64,000 nt of DNA from Lacisediminimonas profundi (GTDB taxonomy: Bacteria > Pseudomonadota > Gammaproteobacteria > Burkholderiales > Burkholderiaceae_D): positions 186,001 to 250,000 of the forward strand of contig NZ_VTTH01000007.1 in assembly GCF_008831265.1 (NCBI RefSeq), given 5' to 3'. The translations under genes were made by a program, and so were the position numbers. Position 1 is the stretch's first letter; the number at the start of each line of letters is the position of its first letter. Below are positions 59,965 to 64,000 of this stretch, one piece after another. The notes below the pieces were generated by a model. That model saw only the letters and a program-made list of their open reading frames with translations, had not been told where the DNA came from and made no database searches.

Positions 59965-60417
59965 ATGGCTGACAGCACATTGGACCCGGCCAACTTCGGG
60001 CGGCCCGACCGCAAGCTGGGCAGCGGTCATGGCACGCGCGCGCTGGGGCCGAGCGATATTTCGGATAGCGGCAGCGACATCATGGGCAGCGCCGGCCTGG
60101 CGCACGACGAGTTGATTGCGCTGGACACGGGCACGAACTCGGATCCGGAATCCGGAAGCGCGGCACATACGGCGGGGCCGGACATCGGCGATGCCGATCT
60201 TTCCAGCGACAGCGATTCGAGTGGAACCGGCGAGCATGCGACCGCCGGCCGCGACACGGTGGCGCGCGCCGGAAGCGATATCGGCTTTGACGAGATACAG
60301 AATATCGCGGACCTGAGGCTCGAAGAAGATATCAGCGAAGCGGCGGACATCGACAAGGGCCCGGAATGGCGGGCCCGGCAAGCGGCGCGCTCACCGGGAG
60401 GCGCATCGAAGAGGTGA
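59965..60417 (+). CDS. Acidic, repeat-like protein of unknown function
   Basis: 150 residues with GAAAGGAG before the ATG. It is rich in Asp, Ser and Gly with a recurring pattern (SDSGSDI, AGPDIGDADLSSDSDSSGTGEH, ARAGSDIGFDE), and ends basic (RARQAARSPGGASKR). No membrane segment is present; disorder is likely. Similar Asp/Ser/Gly-rich proteins recur in Burkholderiales. It is divergent from dinB over 141 bp. Confidence 0.72.
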   Translation: MADSTLDPANFGRPDRKLGSGHGTRALGPSDISDSGSDIMGSAGLAHDELIALDTGTNSDPESGSAAHTAGPDIGDADLSSDSDSSGTGEHATAGRDTVARAGSDIGFDEIQNIADLRLEEDISEAADIDKGPEWRARQAARSPGGASKR

Positions 60418-60452
60418 AAAAGACCGCAGGCGCTGCAAATGCCCTCAGGCCC

Positions 60453-60758
60453 TTACTTCGCCTGCACCAGTATCCACGGCTTCACCACCACGGCCCACAC
60501 CTGCAGGTCCTGCTCCAGCCAGGCCCGGGCCTGCTCGTCCGTGACTTTTGCGACGCGCTGTCCGCTGATCCAGTCGCTGAACGCGGCGGTATCGTCGCGG
60601 GTCATCGCGGCCGCCACCTCGATCAGGTCGAGCTCCGGCGACACCGCGATCACCATTCCCGAGGCGAACCAGCGCGTCAGTTCGGACCACGGTATGGCGG
60701 CGGTCTCCTGGTTCAGCTTCGCATGCAACAGAGCTTCGTTTGTGTTGGTAGTACTCAT
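60453..60758 (-). CDS. DUF2288 family protein
   Basis: 101 residues with the DUF2288 pattern: LNQETAAIPWSELTRWFASGMVIAVSPELDLIEVA near the start and VWAVVVKPWILVQ at the end. A small cytosolic protein found mainly in beta- and gamma-proteobacteria; function unknown. It lies 10 bp after slyX and may be co-transcribed with it. Confidence 0.87.
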   Translation of the reverse strand: MSTTNTNEALLHAKLNQETAAIPWSELTRWFASGMVIAVSPELDLIEVAAAMTRDDTAAFSDWISGQRVAKVTDEQARAWLEQDLQVWAVVVKPWILVQAK

Positions 60759-60768
60759 GTCGGTCCAA

Positions 60769-60975
60769 TCAGTAATGCGGTGGCTTCTCGTTCGCCGCGC
60801 CGGAATCTGCCTGGCCTTCCTGCACGTCCCTCATCCGCATTGCCAGCGCCGTGCACAGCGACTCAAGTTCGTCGATTTTCTGCTGTTGACGGAAGACCGT
60901 CCGGTTCAGGGTTTCCAGCAGGTCTTCCTGCCGGGTCAGCTTGATTTCAATGTCGACCAGACGGTCTTCGTTCAT
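60769..60975 (-). CDS. slyX: SlyX family protein
   Basis: 68 residues, mostly a coiled coil (EIKLTRQEDLLETLNRTVFRQQQKIDELE) with a C-terminal PPHY, the hallmark ending of SlyX. Its function is unknown. It is between rep and the DUF2288 gene on the same strand; the start is 36 bp after the rep stop. Confidence 0.92.
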   Translation of the reverse strand: MNEDRLVDIEIKLTRQEDLLETLNRTVFRQQQKIDELESLCTALAMRMRDVQEGQADSGAANEKPPHY

Positions 60976-61011
60976 GGCGGTTCCTTCGAATGTTCATGTA
61001 CCCGTCGCGCG

Positions 61012-63075
61012 TCAGGCCGCCTTCGGCTTTTGCAGCAAGGCCTTCAGGTTGGCAAGCCGCGCCTGCGGGGTGATTTTCTCGGCTTCGGTCGGCACAGCAT
61101 CGCCTTCGTCGAGCTTCATCTCCTTGATGAAGCGCGAGACGTCGCAATGCACGCTTTCGCGCGCCCTCTTCCGCTTCTTGCACCAGCTGACCGTCAGGCT
61201 GCGCTGGGCGCGCGTGATGCCGACATACATCAGCCTGCGCTCTTCCTCTATGCGCGCGCCGATCGACTCTTCAGGCGCATCGGGATCGCCCTTGTGGGGC
61301 AGGATGCCTTCCTCGACGCCAACCAGGAACACATGCGGAAATTCCAGGCCCTTCGAGGCGTGCAGGGTCGACATGCGCACCGCATCTGGTTCTTCGTCGC
61401 GCCCATCCAGCATGCTCATCAGCGCGACCATCTGTGTCAGGTCGAGCAGGCTTTTTTCCGGGTCGGTGCCGTCGCGCCCGCCAGTGCCCTTCTCTTTCAG
61501 CCAGTTGGTGAAGTCGAGCACGTTCTGCCATTTCGACTGCGCCTGGCCGTCGTCGAAGGTGTCATAGAGGTAGGCTTCGTAATGGATGGCTTTCATCATG
61601 TCGTCCAGCACACTGGCGGCGTTGTCGCCGCTGCCGGCCGCGCCGACCCGGCTGGCGCGCGCCTCGAGCTGGTTGATGAAGTCGCCGAATTCACGCAGCG
61701 GGCGCAGTTGGCGCTCGTTCAGCTTCGATTCGATGCCGCCTTTGTAGATCGCCTCGAACAATGAGCATTGCCATTGACCGGCGTAGGCGCCGAGCGCTTC
61801 CAGCGTGGACTGGCCCACGCCGCGCTTGGGCGTCGTCACTGCGCGGATGAATGCGGGATCGTCATCCTCGTTGGCGATCAGGCGCAGGTAGCTGATGATG
61901 TCCTTGATCTCGCTGCGGTCGAAGAAGCTCTGGCCACCGGACATCACATAGGGGATCCGCTCGCGCCGCATCGCCTTTTCGATGATGCGCGCCTGGTGAT
62001 TGCCGCGGTACAGGATCGCGTAGTCCGAAAAACGCGTGCGGCGCTCGAAGCGGTGCGCCGACAACATGATGGCGATCTGCTCGGCTTCATGCTCGTCGTC
62101 GTCCATCGCCATGACCTTGATCGGGTCGCCCAAGCCGTGCTCGGACCACAGCGATTTTTCGAACAATTTCGGATTGTTGCCGATCACCGCATTGGCGGCC
62201 TGCAGGATGCGCGTGGTGGAACGGTAATTCTGCTCGAGCTTGATCACCCGCAAGTCGGGGAAGTCGACCTGCAGCGTCTTCAGGTTCTCGATCGTGGCGC
62301 CGCGCCAGGCATAGATGGCCTGGTCGTCATCGCCCACCGCCGTGAACATCGGCTTCTTGCCAACGCCGGTCACCAGCAACTTGACCAGTTCGTACTGGCA
62401 GGTGTTGGTGTCCTGGTACTCATCCACCAGCAGGTAGCGCAGGCGGCGCTGCCATTTGTCGCGCACTTCTTCGTTGCTGCGGAAGAGTTCGACCGGCAGC
62501 CTGATCAGGTCATCGAAATCGACCGCCTGGTACGAGGAAAGCGTGGCCACGTAGCTCCGGTATATCCGCGCTGCCTGCATTTCCAGCTCGCCACTGGCTT
62601 GCTGGACTGCCTCGTCCGGCGTGACCAGCGCGTTTTTCCAGAGCGACATCTGGTTCTGTATCTTGCGGATCAGCTGCTTGTCGGTGGTGGCGGCCAGGTC
62701 CTGTACCAGGGAATAGCAATCGTCGCTATCGAGGATCGAGAACCGGTCCTTCAATCCCAGTTCCCTGGCTTCCCGGCGCAATATCTGGACGCCGAGCGAA
62801 TGGAAGGTGCTGACGGTAAGGTGCTTGGCCTGCCTTGGCTCTTTCAGCAACTTGGCAATCCGCTCCTGCATCTCGGTCGCAGCCTTGTTGGTGAAGGTCA
62901 GCGCAGCGATGTTGCGCGCCTCGTAATTGCAATGCTCGATCAGGTGGGCGATCTTTTGCGTGATGACGCGGGTCTTACCCGATCCTGCGCCCGCCAGTAC
63001 CAGGCACGGTCCTTCCATGTAGGCAACTGCTTCACGCTGGGGAGGGTTAAGCCCGGAAAGATGCGGATTTGACAT
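61012..63075 (-). CDS. rep: ATP-dependent DNA helicase Rep (UvrD/PcrA superfamily)
   Basis: 687 residues from the ATG at 63075. It begins LNPPQREAVAYMEGPCLVLAGAGSGKT (Walker A near residue 30), and shows ALTFTNKAATEMQER, LLVDEYQDTNTCQYELVKLL (motif II DEYQ), KLEQNYRST and TLHASKGLEFPHV. The close match to the Rep pattern separates it from UvrD. It moves 3'-5' on single-stranded DNA and clears replication forks. The longer frame to 63390 overlaps the divergent gene at 63224 and is rejected. Confidence 0.95.
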   Translation of the reverse strand: MSNPHLSGLNPPQREAVAYMEGPCLVLAGAGSGKTRVITQKIAHLIEHCNYEARNIAALTFTNKAATEMQERIAKLLKEPRQAKHLTVSTFHSLGVQILRREARELGLKDRFSILDSDDCYSLVQDLAATTDKQLIRKIQNQMSLWKNALVTPDEAVQQASGELEMQAARIYRSYVATLSSYQAVDFDDLIRLPVELFRSNEEVRDKWQRRLRYLLVDEYQDTNTCQYELVKLLVTGVGKKPMFTAVGDDDQAIYAWRGATIENLKTLQVDFPDLRVIKLEQNYRSTTRILQAANAVIGNNPKLFEKSLWSEHGLGDPIKVMAMDDDEHEAEQIAIMLSAHRFERRTRFSDYAILYRGNHQARIIEKAMRRERIPYVMSGGQSFFDRSEIKDIISYLRLIANEDDDPAFIRAVTTPKRGVGQSTLEALGAYAGQWQCSLFEAIYKGGIESKLNERQLRPLREFGDFINQLEARASRVGAAGSGDNAASVLDDMMKAIHYEAYLYDTFDDGQAQSKWQNVLDFTNWLKEKGTGGRDGTDPEKSLLDLTQMVALMSMLDGRDEEPDAVRMSTLHASKGLEFPHVFLVGVEEGILPHKGDPDAPEESIGARIEEERRLMYVGITRAQRSLTVSWCKKRKRARESVHCDVSRFIKEMKLDEGDAVPTEAEKITPQARLANLKALLQKPKAA

Positions 63076-63223
63076 GCAGGAACTCGTTGGAATAGCGGGC
63101 CATTTTAGCGGATCGGGACCGCCCGGGACTGCTGATGCAATCATTGATGAACCCGCTGCAACGCAGCTTGTCTCAATGGCAGCGCACGGCGGCGTGCGCT
63201 TGGGCCATGGTAAAGTTATCGCT

Positions 63224-63706
63224 ATGCGATTTTCACATCTGGTCGAGATCAACGACCCACTCAATCCCCTGATCGACACCCTCACCCGTGAACAGTTGTG
63301 GAACGGGCTGGTGCTGCGGGCGGAAATGTCCAGGCGCTTCATCCCCTGGCTGGACGAATGCAACATCACCAGCCGCTCGGAAGATTCCATCGAGCGCGCG
63401 CTGCGCTACGGCGATGCCGTGATCCGCGACCGTGTAACCTATCGCAAGCTCGAAAGCGTGCACTATCACGTGCCAAAGCAAGGCGACATACCCGAATCGG
63501 ACTTGACCATGACCATCGAGACGCCCTACGAGGGCCGGATGTTCGTGCGTTTTGAATATGACGATCACGCCAGCGAAGCCGGGGGCGAGGCCGAATCGAT
63601 GGTGAACGATATCCGTCGCTCGGCCTATACGGAGTCCGACATCGACACGATCCGGACCATTCGCGAAATGGCGGCCAATGGCCTGCTTGACGCTCCGATG
63701 ATGTAA
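63224..63706 (+). CDS. DUF1857 (SRPBCC/AtaL-like) protein
   Basis: 160 residues from the ATG at 63224. It starts MRFSHLVEINDPLNPLIDTLTREQLWNGLVLRAEM, the DUF1857 N-terminal signature, and ends DTIRTIREMAANGLL. The fold is a START-like hydrophobic-cavity domain; ligand unknown. It is divergent from rep by about 150 bp. An upstream frame to 63074 has no start support. Confidence 0.85.
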   Translation: MRFSHLVEINDPLNPLIDTLTREQLWNGLVLRAEMSRRFIPWLDECNITSRSEDSIERALRYGDAVIRDRVTYRKLESVHYHVPKQGDIPESDLTMTIETPYEGRMFVRFEYDDHASEAGGEAESMVNDIRRSAYTESDIDTIRTIREMAANGLLDAPMM

Positions 63707-63743
63707 AGCTGCCGGACTAAGAGCAAGGGTCTACGCCCGACGG

Positions 63744-64000
63744 TTAGCGGGCGACCGTGCGCACGCAGTTGCGACCGGCGCGCTTGGCCTCGTAGAGGGC
63801 CGCATCGGCGCGGTTTATCACTGCGGTCAGGGTGTCGCCCGGGTGCCAGGCGCCAATCCCCGCCGAGATGGTGAGATCGAGTCCCGGCGCAATTTCGCTC
63901 CAGTCATGCTGTGCAATCAGGTTGCGGGTGCGCTCGAGCGCGACTGTTGCCGTGGACAGTCGCGCGCCTTGCAGCAGCAGGGTGAATTCTTCACCGCCGT
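63744..64000 (-). CDS. GGDEF diguanylate cyclase, C-terminal part
   Basis: The last 85 codons are in the window; the gene begins beyond 64000. The frame opens with GGEEF (active-site signature) at the very edge and ends with ISAGIGAWHPGD...LINRADAALYEAKRAGRN, the conserved end of GGDEF domains. With GGEEF intact it is probably active in making cyclic di-GMP. N-terminal sensing domains are not visible. The stop is at 63744-63746. Confidence 0.93.
   Translation of the reverse strand, partial: GGEEFTLLLQGARLSTATVALERTRNLIAQHDWSEIAPGLDLTISAGIGAWHPGDTLTAVINRADAALYEAKRAGRNCVRTVAR

Noticed and set aside
59824-60381. N-terminal extension of DNA polymerase IV
   Set aside because: It would run antisense through the acidic-protein gene at 59965; the GTG at 59823 starts just before the conserved palm motif.

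Overview
The window looks like chromosomal DNA of a beta-proteobacterium, most likely Burkholderiales/Oxalobacteraceae (Herbaspirillum or Noviherbaspirillum type). This is inferred from high GC, the Bug-family transporter remnant, betaproteobacterial-style OmpA lipoproteins, DUF2288/SlyX/RdgC housekeeping genes and TPS secretion. No marker gene in the window fixes the genus.

Layout. 1-10.8 kb: the end of a Bug solute-binding protein, an IclR regulator, a translationally coupled hybrid kinase and REC-PAS response protein, a Crp/Fnr regulator, and a run of small envelope and stress proteins (BON lipoprotein, three glycine-zipper proteins, AI-2E exporter, OmpA). 10.8-24.5 kb: a surface and envelope block. 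It holds a phospholipase D/cardiolipin synthase-like protein, a two-partner secretion pair (TpsB then a compact FHA-type TpsA), an L,D-transpeptidase-like protein, and a four-gene minus-strand cluster (two BioF2/FemAB-like acyltransferases, an FAD/NAD(P) oxidoreductase, an ATP-grasp ligase) divergent from a polysaccharide deacetylase. That cluster looks like an uncharacterised surface-glycan or small-molecule pathway. 24.5-28.4 kb: a Lys/Ala-rich secreted protein, YihY/BrkB, AsmA and DUF3096.

28,637-49,409 is a genomic island of about 20.7 kb inserted at the 3' end of tRNA-Arg(CCG). A perfect 56-bp direct repeat bounds it. A P4-type tyrosine integrase sits at the left end, and paired 10-bp direct repeats near both ends look like integrase arm sites. 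Cargo: an unknown 378-aa protein, a GC-hairpin/AT-rich non-coding block, an XRE plus degenerate nucleotidyltransferase pair, an excisionase-like protein, a 529-aa papain/C39-like cysteine peptidase flanked by serine-recombinase relics, small lipoprotein and repeat proteins, and a tightly overlapping type I restriction operon. That operon (hsdM, hsdS, a GmrSD-like DUF262/DUF1524 gene, hsdR, YgjP-like metallopeptidase) faces a HEPN-like gene. The island reads as a defence island.

49.4-64 kb returns to core genome: the intact tRNA-Arg, a dihaem cytochrome c5, hipBA with three operator-like palindromes, a YiaD-like OmpA lipoprotein, a YqjD/YqjE stress operon, a branched-chain amino-acid type binding protein, YdcF, a TonB-C-like lipoprotein, tRNA-Asp, rdgC, dinB, an acidic unknown protein, DUF2288, slyX, rep helicase, DUF1857 and the 3' end of a GGDEF diguanylate cyclase.
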